Assembly (NCBI GenBank): GCA_025094145.1
Contig: JALLLS010000044.1
Coordinates: forward strand, 62,001-126,000
Length of the DNA stretch: 64,000 bases
Direction: 5' to 3'
DNA from: Spinellus fusiger
Lineage: Eukaryota > Mucoromycota > Mucoromycetes > Mucorales > Phycomycetaceae
Shown here: in pieces, positions 48,501 through 61,985 of the stretch
Layout: every line of letters starts with the position of its first letter
How positions within the stretch are numbered: the stretch's first letter is position 1
Notes under the pieces: generated by a model
Database searches by the model: none
What the model was told of the DNA's origin: nothing
Seen by the model: only the letters and a program-made list of their open reading frames with translations
Made by a program: the position numbers and the translations under genes

Positions 48501-49649
48501 TCTGATTTCAAAACTACAAGGATTCTCTTTAGCCTACAAGAATTAAAAACTGAAAATTAAAAATAACTCGTATCATTGAATCATTCCAATATTTCCTTAT
48601 CTATTGCTCTAAAGTCTTATGTCATGACTTTGATCCTTTTTTCGATACAGAGACTTGTCCCTTTCTTGATGATGATGATAATGAGTGGCACAGGCGCCTA
48701 TCTTTACTGTCTCCTGTTGAAGAAAGAGTAATGCGCGTGGCTAAATGTAGAAAAAACTGTGTGTTTCCAAGTCCGGAATGCCCATTAAGCCAAGAATTCC
48801 TCACCACACCCTTCACTATAAAGATAACGCCTTTTACGGCATGACTCTAACAAGAGGCGTATTATGATGATAGTAATAATGATAATTTTGGGTTATTTAG
48901 GAGAATAGTATTAGTAAAGGTTCTTCTTTTTCTTCTTCTTTTTCTTCATAAAGTAAGTGTAGTTTAGTTTTGTGTAAAAGTATACTTTTTAGTTCAGTGT
49001 TTCAACCATTGAATTATTTTCATTTATATGAATTTGAATTTTGCTTTATTACTACTGTTGTTCTTATTACTTGTGTTAGTATTAGTGGTAATTATGGTGC
49101 TGATGCAATAGTAATAATGGTAGTGGTGTTACGTTTCTTTTTATATAAAGAGTGTTGATCAGTAATATACAATCGTGTATTACTTTTCCGTGTTTATGTT
49201 CTCATGTTCCAATGTTTATTACTCAATACTACACATAAGCCATATCAGCTGTATCTTACTCTCCTGTATTCACTAGTAAAATAAAATATAGATACAGATT
49301 TATATGTCTATATATGTATGTGGAAGAGGAAAAGAAAGGGGGTGAGAGACAAGAAAGGTGGTTTTCGGGACAATGCAAGTAACAAAGCCGAATCCAATCA
49401 AAAGGTCAGCTACCCTATTCAAGGAGTAGGTGACCATGAAACTACAATGTAAACAGATAGACTTCTGCTGCCATAAGATTAGACATTGTGTTTGGTTGAA
49501 GATTAATCAAAGAAGAAATAACAACAAAGCAAATGTTCATTCTAACAAGGATTTCTTTGATACTATTCCATGTTGTTTTCTATGTATTTCAATTCATCTA
49601 AAAACCCGTGTTCTGTTTATAAGATTACAAGGTGAAAAGAACATACTAT

Positions 49650-49681
<32 letters not shown>

Positions 49682-50508
49682 AAAGACAATGGAGCAAAAG
49701 ATCAAATGTCTCTAGTGTATCGAAAGTATATGCCAACGACAGGCAATGACACTCTTCTTGTTTACAATAAAAGACTCTATATCAAGTATTTATCATAGGT
49801 TCATCATTTCTTCTTTGAATGTCTCCCATATCTTATTCATCTTAAAATAAAAAGTACTGAATTAACCTCCAAGGTAAAATCAGTTGGTTGTTATCAAAAC
49901 AAAACAATACAAATAAAAAGTAGGTCCACTGTCGTTACCAGTTCTAGTATTGTTTCCATAGCGACAAATCCAGAATTAAGCTTTTTCAGATATGGAAACA
50001 CTCAGTCGTGCTGGAAAATAAGACCCCTTTTTATTTATCAATAGACCACCAGAAAGACTTATGCAGCTCTACATTCCAGTCCTCACACTAATTGTTCATT
50101 GATTTCTCTCAATGTCTCTATCATGTTCACTGTACATAGTCACCGGTGTTCTAATTGATGTATGGCATTAAAATAAAATAAAAAAGCATTACTGATGTAT
50201 CCTACAGACCTTTAGACTCTAAACACATCTACATGCCTACAACTATTTATTTATTTAGCCATTCAATCGTATTACATACCTCCTTCTCTTTAAACACAAC
50301 CTCACCTCCTCCCAATCACACCCAATATTACTATTCCTATTACCTTCTGTCTCTTTAGCCTAGGCCCGCATTTAAACTCAATTTCTATTCTTCTTGCCTC
50401 TATCTTTCATTGACTTTTTATTCTATCTATCTTTACTATTATTTATAAAAGAAAGTGGATTTTTGTAACTATTTCTCACTTTAATTATCCTGATAAATTC
50501 ATACTCCC
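45514..50508. other. 5-kb AT-rich gene desert
   Basis: No recognised gene. It contains a (TTA)n repeat at about 45967-45990, a run of ctac repeats at about 46178-46190, and scattered AT-rich simple sequence. One segment (48554-48844) is compositionally different and is listed separately. The last few hundred bases are presumably the promoter of the coiled-coil gene. Confidence 0.5.
48554..48844 (+). other. Unrecognised 95-codon open segment, possible exon or gene fragment
   Basis: Open from just after a TGA to a TGA at 48842, without a convincing ATG. The second half has protein-like, non-repetitive composition: CPFLDDDDNEWHRRLSLLSP, then EERVMRVAKCRKNCVFP. It is less AT-rich than the surrounding desert. 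It could be an exon whose partners I cannot see, a relic, or chance. The opposite strand also has a 64-codon frame here. Confidence 0.25.
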
Positions 50509-52262
50509 ATGGTCCAACCTGATCCCTTGGATTTACACACTGTTCTTTATGCACTGCAACACAAAATAGAAGAATCAGGCAATGAGAACTTCGAGGTAAC
50601 ATTTCAAGACAAGCAGGACACTTAGTATGACTAGCTTAGGAGACAGCTGGAAGAGAATAAAGAAATCCAATGTACATTTGAAGATGAAAAGAATTACTTA
50701 TTAAAAGTAAAGAAATGCAAAGGAAGAAATAAAAGATACTGATATCCATAGAAAGTAGGAGCACTTCAGCAAGAAATCCTTTCCCTTGGCAATACTCAAG
50801 AACGTCTGGAGACTCAAGTCTACCACCATGAGCACACCACCACTGTCTATCAAAAGGAAATATCCCAGCTTACTAAGTCCAAGAAAGACATTGAAAAGAA
50901 ACTAGCAGCTGAGGTAGGCTTATTGTCAACTCACTCACCCATCCCATCAATAAAAAGAAAAATAAAGTTATCAAATGTGTTATTGAATGTGGAGAATAAC
51001 ATGATCAATAGCTTGAATCTTTTGAAACAGAACGGTTACGCTGGCAGCAATGTGAGGCTGATTATGATCAACAAATAAAAAAATGGATGCCTCAGCAACT
51101 GGAGCCAAGAAATCACAAGAGAAAGAGTATGGCCACTGCTCTAGATACTTCTCCCACCCCTCTCACTTTCATGAGCACCCATATAACTCCTACCACCACA
51201 CAACCCATGTCTTACTTGAGTATTTACCCTCTGGAGACCAGCAATGAGCCAATAAGAGAAGGGGTGTCGAGTGAAGAGAGTACAGGGGGCAAAGAAGAAC
51301 AAGAAAAGGCAGTGGAAAGAACAGTCCAAACACAAGAGAAGCTTATTGCCGATTTGAAAAGACAGGGTGAAAAAGTTCAAAGTGCAATGGAAGAACAAGA
51401 CTTGCAGGTTCAAGCCCAGCTGTTACGCATTGAACATTTGGAACAGATGATCATCAGTATGAAGCAGTTGAATAGATCTCTTATGGAAGAGAATGAAAGC
51501 TATCAAATATTACTTCATGAGAGAACATTGAATGGTGAATTTAATATGGACTCCATTCTTCAGGTAATACATTTAAAGGTGAAAATAGAAGCCTAACCTA
51601 TTCTCTCTTCTCTTTCTCAAGGTCAATGATGGAGAGAACTTCCAAGACAAGTTGTGTGGCCTACATCCCTCTAGTAGCACCACTAGCAATAATAGTCTAA
51701 ATTTGGCAGAAGAGCTGACAATGGCTACAGAAAACACTTCTCAAGTAGATAAACAGGCATCAGAAGAACTGAGGAAATCAAACCAAAGTAAGTCTATTGA
51801 TTTTAGGCTTTTATTGACTTGTGTACAGGACTCACAGAAGAAGTCAAGATACTGACAGACACAAATCGTGCTTTGCAACTGTACATGAATAAGATTCTTA
51901 TGAGAATCATTAGCAATAAGCAACTCGAGAGTGCCTTGAGTATTGATCAGCCAAGAACTGCACCTTGTACCCTTAAGAAAGCTCCCATGCCCCTTTTACC
52001 CTTTAACTGTAATGAATCTGTACCCAAACAGTCCTTCTCAAGCCATTCGCTGAACAAGGCAACCCATGGCACTCCCCGTTCCTTCACTACACCCTCCTTA
52101 CCTGGACTTCCTGGCCAAAGACACAGCGCACAAGCAGCCTCTCTCTCTGCACCAAGACGCAGTAGTTGGTCCAATGCATTGAGACGCATGAGTGGCAGTT
52201 GGACAAGTCCTGGTGAATCTCATAACAGATCTAAAGACCTTGAGAGATTAGCAGAAGAATAA
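50509..52262 (+). CDS. Coiled-coil protein of unknown function
   Basis: Six exons (50509-50595, 50647-50706, 50752-50913, 51012-51563, 51622-51787, 51829-52262) give 486 residues starting MVQPDPLDLHTVLYALQHKI. Long coiled-coil stretches dominate: LEENKEIQCTFEDEKNYLLK, VQTQEKLIADLKRQGEKVQS and RIEHLEQMIISMKQLNRSLM. A conserved-looking segment LTDTNRALQLYMNKILMRII precedes a basic Ser/Pro-rich tail. Fungal proteins of similar layout are annotated only as coiled-coil or M-protein-like. Exon 2 needs the acceptor gagacag rather than the first AG (cttag) to stay in frame. It lies 102 bp upstream of VPS54 on the same strand. Confidence 0.75.
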
Positions 52263-52364
52263 ACATTTGTAAACCTCTCTCTTTCTCTCTCTAATAATTC
52301 TTGCGCCGCTTCTCTTTCTTTTCTCTCTTTCTTTTCTCTCTCTCTCTCTCTTGTTGCTTCCCTC

Positions 52365-55300
52365 ATGCGTCCTCAGGAACGTGCTTCTATGGACCAAGAG
52401 AGCAAACATAACGGCACAGGTCGTTATGGTGTACAGGGAGGAAAACTAGCTTCTCTCGCTACTACCCCCAACCCTTTGTCATTACGCTATCCTCTCACTC
52501 CCAACCGTCCATTTCAACGCGAAGAGTCTCATGCCACCACCAATAACAATAACAGCAATAACAACAGAACTCCTTCAATACGTTCCGCATCCTCATTCAA
52601 TCGATCCAACAATTACCGCCTCACTCAGCACCACACGCGCCACCTCTCTGGCCAGTCTAACTTTAGCACGATGAGCGAAACATCATTACCTTGGACTACA
52701 CGTGATATTGGGTTTAATGCTATCTCAGGTACATACTTGTTAAAATAAAGAGAAAGAGAAAAAGAAAGCCTGCAATGCAATAACCCTTTTCTGCCAAACC
52801 CACAGGAGTTCTCAACGACCCAGCCAAACGAATCCAATCCACCAGCAAATCCAAAGCAGAGGTCGCTACCAGTGTCGAACAAGCCATGATTCCACGCATT
52901 AAATCTTCGGACTTTCAGACGTACTTGGACCATATTCGACCCGTATTCGATCGTTACCAGCAGAACAAACAAGACGACTTGGACACTCTTCATTTTCCCT
53001 ATGGACCCATACTAGAAACACCCCTACCAGCACCCCTGCCCCACCACGGATGCAGCACCCGAAACCCCTACACTCTTCCCAACTTGATTTCTTCCGAAAG
53101 CCTTCCTCTGGAAGTAGAAGAAACCAACGGCCGATTGTTGATGCACGACCTTCCAATGCTAGAGAATGTCCCTGCCATCTTTTTCCAATCTGATTTCTGT
53201 CTAGAAAACCCCCGCACTTTTGATGCTGTGTGTGAAGGGGCTGATATTATTGGGAACAGTGGACCAAACCCTCCCGTCTCTACCAACAGCATTCTCCAAG
53301 AAAAACTATCTTATTATTTGGATACAGTAGAAGTGCATTTGATTCATGAGATTGAGAACCGGTCCTTTTCCTTTTTTGAAGCCTTGTCGAATCTTCAAGC
53401 ACTTCACCAACAAACTCTTGATTGTGTGGCTCAGATCCATACCGTACGTCAAAAGATGAAGGAGATCCAGTCGACAGCGTGTGTGGATGGTCTAAAAGTT
53501 GTGCAGCTTCAGATACGGTACAGGAATCTGCAGGCTCTGGCAACGACCATGGAAAGAGTGAAAGAAGTTCGATCAGCCCAGCCCATGATTCAGATCTTGT
53601 TGGGACAAGGAGATTATTTTGGTGCTTTGGATTTGATGGATGAGACACGAGATGTGTTGGAAGAAAAGGGACAGACTGAACAGCATGTGGATCTGAAGTC
53701 TGTACGTGCGCTGGCGAATTTTTCAATGCAGTTGGATGAGATGGAGAAGGCAGTTGGGTTTATGATGCAGCATGATTTTATGAGTGTGTTGATGTCGGAT
53801 CTGCATGGACAAGAGACACACATGTCTGGTATTAAGGCGGCCTTGGTCAAGTCAGAGGAGAGGGAGGAGGAGCAGGTGCAGAGGAATGAGGAGGAGCAAG
53901 TGCTTTGGGATCAATTGATACAGAGTACAAAGGGGCTGTTAAGGACCAATATGCTGACATGTACAGTCCAAGCCTATAAAGATCAACTGTTGGTGGAGAT
54001 CAAAGAGTGTATTCGCAAGGTAAGTGTGTGAAAAAGATGGATAGGAATGGTGCTTATGGTAGACGATTAGTATCCTCTAACCAATACACACGAAGAAGCC
54101 TCAGAGACAAGGTAAATGGGTTCTTTACCATGGCTATTCAATGTGCATTATTGTCTTTGTTTTAGTACGCTCGCTAAACAACTCAAGACTATGCCATTTG
54201 ATGCTTATTTTGAAATGTTGCTTGGATTGTTTGCAAAGTTACTTTATTGTATTCAGCGTGCCACTGTATATGAAAGGGTCATTTGTCGTCTTGTGGATTC
54301 GTTTATTGAGGACTCTGATCTTGAGACAGTGCAGCATCAATTACAGGAAGTGAGGAAGGAACTGGCACAGAGTGTATATGCTGCTGCTGACTTGGCCCAT
54401 GTACGATGTGGTAAACTGGTAGGGTACCGCAGTGATCAAAATGCTCTGTTGAATCCTACCGACTTTTATCGTCTGTCAAGTGTTTTAAGACACTTTATTC
54501 AACGGTCTGAAAAACTATGTAGTAGAACATGTTTTGGACTGCGTGGTACAGTGGTCTCTCAAGTAAGTAGGCAATAGGAGAAAAGGAGAGACTTATTGTC
54601 ATGGTTCACTGTGATTAGCAAAAGGCATTTGTTGAACATTTTCATATGGAGCGTATCAAACAAGAGGTACAGCTTATTGAGAATGATCCATGGATTGCCA
54701 GTGAGGTACCTCCTGATTTCCAATCCATTGTGGATAGAATATGTCAGGGCAGTGTTGCCTTTACTTCACCCGAAACAGCCATAGAGACAGGAGAACGTAC
54801 CAAGTTTCTTATTGTTCATGGCGAAAGTTACTTTGTGGTGGGGTGTAGTCTACTGATCATCAAGATGTTTGAGGATTATCTACGGTGCAGCATCCAATTG
54901 GAGGGTATTGCTACTGATATTATGCAGAAATTAGTGGAATTGTTAAAGGTAAAGAATAGAAAACATTATAATAAAAAAAAGATATACAAACTAAGGACCT
55001 TTTTCTTTCTGGTTGGATTCTTTTTCTTTTTCTTTCGTGTTGGTATGGCATGACTAGTTATTTAATTCAAGGGTATGCCAAGTCATCTTAGGAGCAGGCG
55101 CTATGCGGTCAGCAGGGTTCAAGAACATTTCCGCCAAGCATCTTGGTAAGATCAACTGACAGGACATAAAGGTGTTCATCAAGTGGGTGCATCGTCAGCC
55201 TTGGCATCACAGTCGGTAGGTATCATGATTGGCTTGATTCCATCCCTCAAAGAGTGCATGAGTCGGTCGATGCCTGTCAAACACAGGGTTCTTTTGTCTG

Positions 55301-55925
55301 AATTCGATCGAGTAGTAAAGGACTATCAAGAACATCAAAGTGAAATCCATGCCAAGCTAGTAGCTATTATGGATGAGCGGTTCGCTGTTCATATTAAGGC
55401 CATGCAAGTAAGTTCATGTGAATGGATGAGGTGGAGGTTAGGCTTTCTTTCTTTCTTATTTTTTTCTCATGCTCACATCATAGATTATTCAATGGGATGA
55501 TATGGGAACAGCAGAAGGGTCTGCAAATCAATACATGGAAACACTTGTCAAAGAAATCTTGACACTTCATAAAGTGTTGAGCAGGTATTTACCACATAGT
55601 GCTCTAAAGGTAAAAAAAAAAGAAAAAGAAAAAAAGGACATGGGGAAGTCATTCTAATGAAATACAAAGTCCATTATGTCCCAAGTGTTTGGATCTTTTG
55701 CTACACAACTCTCTGAACAAGTCAGTTACCTGCACATACAGACAGAACAGGGCAAAGAAAAGTAAAAGTTTTATATTACTGTGTATGTCAACTCATTCCA
55801 TTTCTAATAGATTATCGAAAGACTTTAAGTTCTTTCATCGACGGCTCTCATCCCTTCAAAACATCGAACCTCCTTCGAGCGCAGTGATTGATGCTGTAGA
55901 AAAGCTTGCACTTGTAGGAAAATAG
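52365..55925 (+). CDS. VPS54: VPS54, subunit of the GARP tethering complex
   Basis: Subunit of the Golgi-associated retrograde protein complex that tethers endosome-derived vesicles at the trans-Golgi. Ten exons: 52365-52728, 52806-54019, 54071-54111, 54166-54562, 54619-54948, 55058-55145, 55199-55407, 55484-55609, 55670-55761, 55811-55925; 991 residues, the family's usual size. After a low-complexity, Asn-rich N terminus comes the conserved helical region (KLSYYLDTVEVHLIHEIENR, SFFEALSNLQALHQQ, LQALATTMERVKEVRSAQP). The C-terminal Vps54 signature follows: FVEHFHMERIKQEV, VPPDFQSIVDRI, VCQVILGAGAMRSAGFKNIS, LASQSVGIMIGLIPSLKE. The small 41-bp exon 3 is inferred from phase. It ends LEKLALVGK-like (VEKLALVGK). 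Confidence 0.93.
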
Positions 55926-57406
55926 AAAATAAAGACACTACTATTCACATTCTATACAAGACTATTTTTTTGCTGAAGATGCACTCTCATTAAAAGATAT
56001 TCAAGACATTTGTAGATTGAAAACAGTATATTTTTATTTATTAAGATGTATCTAGAATACTAATAGATACCATTCATTTACCTGCAGTAAATAGTTACTT
56101 CCAATACAAAATCTAGTATAAATACTAATGAATTTATTAGCAACTTGTATAAAATGTAATAAACATAAAATATTTGCTTTATTTTTTTAATCAGCGTAGT
56201 TGATTGAAATCCTAGAAGCCACAGAAAAACACTGCTTTCATCCAAGAACAATCGTTCCCACAAAACTACACCAATACGGTAGTCAAGCTACATGAAAAAG
56301 ATCATCATGCTGTTGACTACCTGACATAGCCTATGTTCCTGCTGCTCTTTAGATTTCCACAATGTCCCCACCTATCCCAACGGTGACAAGTGTCTCTTCC
56401 CAACTTCAGAGAACCCAAAGAAGATCAAAAACACAAGTCGGTGCCAAGATAGATGTGGACCTCGTATCATAGAATGGATTTAACTAATAACTCATCCTCT
56501 AAAAGTCTAGACTAATAAAAAGAAAGAGAAAGGCGGCGAATATCTTACCATCAGCTAGACTAGTCCCAGTCCTACCCATACACATACAGACACAACAATA
56601 AAAGGTGAATCTAGACTGAAAGTAAGAATTAGCAACTTGTTTGTTGACAATGTTATTTCACATATAAAATTCTTCAGTAAATTGCGAAGAGTATTGGTAT
56701 CGTCACAGCCAATCAGAAGCAGAACTGACGTTTTATACTTTCTTTTCATCTTATCGAATTTTATAGTGGCATAATAGAAAAGAGAATACTTACATGATGG
56801 ATGGATGGATGGATGGATGGATGGATGGATGGATTAGGATACACACTATAAAGATGATGGGTGAGCCAATGGTCTTAACATCACATGCTTATTATTATTA
56901 ATGAGAGAATCAGATGGTGATGCATGTTTAATCCAGTTCGTCATGGTAGTCAGAACATTGGGATACATTCGTCATATTCTCTCGTTGAAATAGAATAAAA
57001 TAGAATAGGAAAACTTACCATCTTGGAGATGTGTAGTTGGAAATAAATGTCCAACGGCAGTGTTTTTATACTTAACAGCCAAGAAATAAATTTGTTAAAA
57101 AGTCACACGATAACAGTCCTGAAAGAGACTCAGCACGAAACATCACTGCTGTTGAGTGAACCTGCGACAAAAGACCCTCTTCTACAGATCTTTTCACAGT
57201 CACGGCACAAGAGTACACTTGCTTCCTACCACAGTCTTTCTTCTTCTTCTTGTATTCTTTAACATTGGCCTATACCCTACAGTATGGAATCCATAAGAAG
57301 AACAGTCTACTGAACAATATAGTTTCCTTTTTTAGACCTTGTCTGCTACTCTCGATGCTTCTTTCTGTCTGTTCTGTTCCTTAATTCTGTGACTAGGAAA
57401 ATTGGA
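55926..57406. other. Intergenic region between VPS54 and MDM10
   Basis: No supported gene. Frames of 60-70 codons here are unrecognised. It contains a ggat microsatellite (listed separately) and a short ttattatta run near 56890; the right end is the presumed MDM10 promoter. Confidence 0.55.
56797..56834. repeat. (GGAT)n microsatellite
   Basis: About nine copies of ggat. Confidence 0.9.
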
Positions 57407-57463
57407 ATGCCTGCTGTGCGGAATAGAATCTCCGCCACTGGCCCCTCTTCTTCTTTGCCTGTC

Positions 57464-58786
57464 ATGTATGATTTTATGGAATACTGTCTGCGTCAATATT
57501 ACCGTTCTTCTCAGTGGAATGAAGAAAATCAATATTCCAACCTATGTTCCTGGTCGCGCACTATTCTTAAATTTTACACTCCCAATGGAATTTCACTGCA
57601 CTTGTCAAGACTGCCTACACCACAGTTCAAACCTTCCTACACTCTGAACGCCCTTCCTTCTCTCAACGGAAGTATCGGTTATCTCTATACATCCCGGCCC
57701 CTTGATATTGGAACAAGTACCACTGTCCATTTCCAGAGAGTAGTGGACTGTTTTCATCATGTCCAGGCAACACCCACCTGGAAACCAACAAAGGGTAATA
57801 TCAGGGGAGATTTGTATGAGACAAAACTGAGAAGAGGAGACTAAGCATGAATATGCAATTGTGCAGGTAGAGATTATCTAGTGTATGGGCGTATGTATTT
57901 CCCTGGTGCTTCTATGGAGGCTATGACGGTGTGTCGTCTTACACAACACATACAATATCTCATAACAGCTGTGAGCCATCCACGCACTCACGGCCTACCT
58001 CAGGTAAACCCCACCACCACTACTGCCACTGTGTCATTCATATATGTCTCTGCTATACCCTCAATAGATTGCTATGCAACTGCAGTACGATGTCAACAAA
58101 TGGTGTTCAGAGTGCTCCTATACAACAGATGATGGGCTTTTAGGTGTTCGTGCCCTCTATAACTTTGGGCAGCCTGTAGTGAATGAAACAACCCACTGTC
58201 CTCCTGGTCAATGGTCAATGGGTGTGGAGGCATACTATGGCACTTTTGACAAGAGTGGAGGATGTAAGCAGCTAGTAGCTCTTCTTTACTGACTGTAGGA
58301 GAAAAGTGTCTACAGGATTACGCTACAGAACCCACCCTTCCTCTTCCTCTCCTATCAATGTGACTTATACTCTTAATCCACTGGTGGGCCATATGTCTAC
58401 AGCCTATGTAGCCCAAGTATCAGAACGACTTGCTCTATGCTCTCGATTTGACTTTAGTATTTACTCTTATGAGAGTGATTTGGCCTTGGGATGTGAATAC
58501 CACACACGAAAAAAGACACCTCGAATGACACAAGGAAAGACAGGCGTCCTTACTGTCACTGCAGACAAAACAGAAAAACTGGAAGGCTTAATAAAAGCAC
58601 GTCTGTCTTTTACAGAGGTAATGTCATGCCATAATCCTCTATTAATGACTCCATGACTAGGGCTTGGCCTTTATATGGGAAGGCAGGCTCAAGAATACTC
58701 TGTTTAGTATTGGTTTAACAGCTAATCTCAGTAACCGGTCGAATCCTATTCGTACCATTGGCATGGAAGTACAGTACTTCTCCTGA
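57464..58786 (+). CDS. MDM10: MDM10, mitochondrial outer-membrane beta-barrel protein
   Basis: Beta-barrel shared by the ER-mitochondria tether (ERMES) and the SAM assembly complex in the mitochondrial outer membrane. Five exons (57464-57794, 57867-58003, 58068-58263, 58307-58617, 58661-58786) give 366 residues. It starts MYDFMEYCLRQYYRSSQWNE, the conserved Mdm10 N terminus; an in-frame ATG at 57407 would add 19 residues. Other conserved blocks are ILKFYTPNGISLHLSRLPTP, GSIGYLYTSRPLD, YLVYGRMYFPGA, RALYNFG, GGLSTGLRYRT, TYTLNPLVGHMSTAY, and the final strand IGMEVQYFS that ends in an aromatic-x-Ser beta-signal-like motif. Exon 4 uses an acceptor after gaaaag, skipping two earlier AGs. It is convergent with CCT1, with 84 bp between the stops. 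Confidence 0.92.
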
Positions 58787-58870
58787 GGCAAAGAAGAAAA
58801 GAGAATCCTCCAACAAGATAAAAAAATTAGACTTCATTTATTGGATTTCTTTATTTTGTGAGTGGATTCA

Positions 58871-61026
58871 TTAATGACCGTGGCCATCGTCTGGGTTACC
58901 CTTTGGCTCTGGTGCAACTGGAGAAAGAAACCACAGAATGAGATTTCTATAGACAGGCTTATAAATTGTATATTTACCTTTGATAAAGTCATCAATTCTT
59001 AGAATAGCAATGGCAGCCTCAGTGGCACTCTTGAGGGATTTGATTTTGGACATGGCAGGCTCCAATACACCTGCCTTGAGGTTATCACGGACTTCACCAT
59101 GGATCAATTCAAGACCATAGTTCTTCATGGCACGTGTGTCTTCATCAGCCTCTGAGCTAAGGGCCGCATTGTGGTAAGCACGCATTTTAGAGACAAGCTC
59201 GGTGGAATCTAGGAATCCATGATAATGAGTTATCTGCAATAAAGATATGTTGTATGCTTACCTTTGGCAGCATTCACAGCCAATGTCTTGGGAATCACCA
59301 ACAAAGAGTTGGCGAATTCTGTAATAGCCAATTGCTCGCGAGAAGCCTTTCTACAGTAAGCCAGCGAGTCCGACACATTACAACACTTACAATGCTTGTA
59401 GCATAATCTTCAAGGTAAATACTCAAGGCAGACTCTACTGCACCTCCACCAGGCACAACACTGTTGCTCTCCAATGTACGCTTCACTACACACAAGGCAT
59501 CATGAAGAGAGCGCTCCATCTCATCCAACATATAGTCATTGGCACCACGCAGGATAACAGAAGCAGAGCTCTGGATCTTGGTGCCCTTGACCAAGATACA
59601 CTCATCATCTGAGATTCTCTCTTGAACTACTTCCTCAGCATACCCCAAGGAGGAGGCCTCAAAGGTCTCGTCGCCATCAAGATTGGCCAAAGAAGAGATG
59701 AAAGTGGCACCTGTGGCCTTGGCAATACGCTTCAAGTCCTCCTTCTTGCAACGACGCACAGCCATAGCACCTGCCTCCACAAACATCTTCAAACACATAT
59801 CATCAATGCCCTTGGTGGTAAGAATCACATTGGCGCCTGTATCGAGGATCTTTTTGATGCGCTCGGTAGTAATATCAAACTCTCTGTCCATCGTCAGCCC
59901 TCTACTGTCCCAATGCCTTTCTGCCGCTGCTTACCTCTTGCGGATGTCCTCTAATTTGTCGGGGTCATCCACAACAATATTCACACCAAGATGCATACGT
60001 GCCTTTTGTAGATTCATGTCCAAGACAGCAATCTTTGCATTCTGGATTCTTGTCTTCATGGCCTGAGAAGCCACAGTGCAATTGAGAGCATAACCACGGA
60101 CAAACACTGATTCACGGCCTGATTTACCATGGGCCTTGAGGATGTTGACTGCCTTGACGGGGTATTTTGTCTCGCCACGTCCATTGGTGGTCTTTACTGC
60201 CAACATGGATTCCACAGCCAAGTTGGCAAAAAAGTCAGAATCCCTATAGCCTAGGCATAAGTTTCTCTCTATTTCTCTCTCTTCTTCTTCTCTCTTCTTC
60301 TATAGATGGTTGAATAGATCAGCATCCTACTTACGATCCAATGATCTTGGAACTCATAGAGGTCTTTGCTGCATTCACAAGACACTCCTTGCCCAAGGAA
60401 TCTACTTTGACTGCCATTTGATCTGCAATGAATTTACAGGCTACTTTCGAGGCGAGTCTGTAGCCAGTAATGATGGTGGTGGGGTGAATCTTGTTCTTTA
60501 CCAATTCATTGGCACGCTTCAATAGTTCAGCAGCAATGATCACCACAGAAGTAGTGCCATCACCCACTTCACGGTCCTGTTGTTGTGCTAGTTCCAACAG
60601 CACTTTGCCAGCAGGGTGTTCAATCTCAAGCAGCTGGAGGATAGTGGCACCGTCATTACTAATGGTGACATCCTAAACACATTGAAAAAAACAAACAAAC
60701 AAACAAAAAACAAAAAACAACCCCGGATGTCTACGCATAAGTCCCTTTTCTTCTTAACATAACAACATATATATGTATATGTGTGTATAAAAAGGAAATA
60801 CTTGCTCCAATCTCATCCACCATCATCTTGTCCAGACCCACAGGTCCTAATGAACTCTTTACAATATTGGCAATAGAAGCAGCAGCAAGGACTGTCAATG
60901 ACATGAGATGACATGAGATGACATGCCAAACTTTATTTTCCTATTACCATTACTAGCACGAACATCCTGGCCGGTGGTACGTTCTCCACCCAAAAAGAGT
61001 GATGAATTTTGGTCTCTTTGGAACAT
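58871..61026 (-). CDS. CCT1: CCT1 (TCP-1 alpha), subunit of the cytosolic chaperonin
   Basis: One of eight subunits of the TRiC/CCT chaperonin that folds actin, tubulin and other proteins. Eight exons: 61026-60948, 60891-60806, 60672-60335, 60243-59935, 59883-59391, 59346-59262, 59208-58978, 58917-58871; 555 residues, the family's size. It begins [23 protein letters not shown]-site motifs are present: [30 protein letters not shown], and [14 protein letters not shown]. The substrate-facing block [20 protein letters not shown] and [20 protein letters not shown] identify the alpha subunit, as does the terminal [17 protein letters not shown]. It ends DDGHGH. The intron after exon 2 has a GC donor (gcaagt). 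Confidence 0.95.
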
Positions 61027-61985
61027 GACGTCTACAGATAATAAGGAAGAAGAAGAAGAAACTTGGACAGGCAAGTCGAGGAAAGTTTATTCTGTGCCTC
61101 TGACGCGTAGAGGACTCGTGTTGTTTTTTTAGGCGGGCCTTTTTTAACAGAGTCACATCCCGACACCTTGTTCATAGCCGTTTCTGTCTCCTCATCAAGC
61201 AAAAGGCAGGTGAGCACGGATGCATAAGACTATGGGATTTATTCTTTCCCTCTCTCTCTCTCTTATTTTTATAAAGTTTTTTTTCTATATTATTATTATT
61301 ATTATTGATTTTATTCTGGAGAAAAAACTGGGTTGATAAAAATAAAAATAAAAATAAAAATAAAAGGGGAAGAATAATGTGTGGATGAGATCTATTTCAT
61401 TGGGTTATACAGAAACAACAGTCGTTTGAGCGTAGATTTCTCGCATGGAAATTCATCAGAGCGTAGTTTGTTATCAGAACAGTAAGCGTAATACATCGTC
61501 CTACATAGAGTGACACTCGAGAGAAAGATGGGATGATTTAGAATTCCGGCAAGATACTGGTATACTCGTCAACGAAGAGAAGGAAGACGAGGTTTGGTTG
61601 CTTGGAAGGACTCAGTAGGTTTATTATAGAGTGGATTAAACAATGGAAATGTATTCTTAAGGTAAGATTAAGATGGCAAATATATGGAATTATGTACAGA
61701 TATAGGGCACTAGAGTATACAAGTCCATAGTAAATAAAAACTGTTCTTATTAAAACCATGACAAGATGTGTTGATGGGATCTCTGGGCATATTTCTCGGT
61801 TAAGAATGTCATTCATATAAGTTCTAAAACAATATAACATCTACCTACAAATATTAATGACAAACCCCAGATGGTGTCATATATAGCTGTATTAAATACA
61901 TAAGCAGTTGTGTTTTATTATACATTCTGATGATTTACAACAGGAAACTTCAGGTACAAATAGTAATGGTAATAAGTGCATGCAA
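61027..61985. other. Intergenic region upstream of CCT1
   Basis: Presumed CCT1 promoter on the left, with (TTA)n at about 61288-61306 and (aataaa)n at about 61338-61362. A 100-codon minus-strand frame at 61538-61840, hydrophobic in part, is not recognised and I do not call it a gene. Confidence 0.5.

Noticed and set aside
61538..61840. 100-codon minus-strand hydrophobic frame
   Set aside because: No recognisable family and AT-driven composition (Ile/Leu/Tyr-rich), so it is probably chance.
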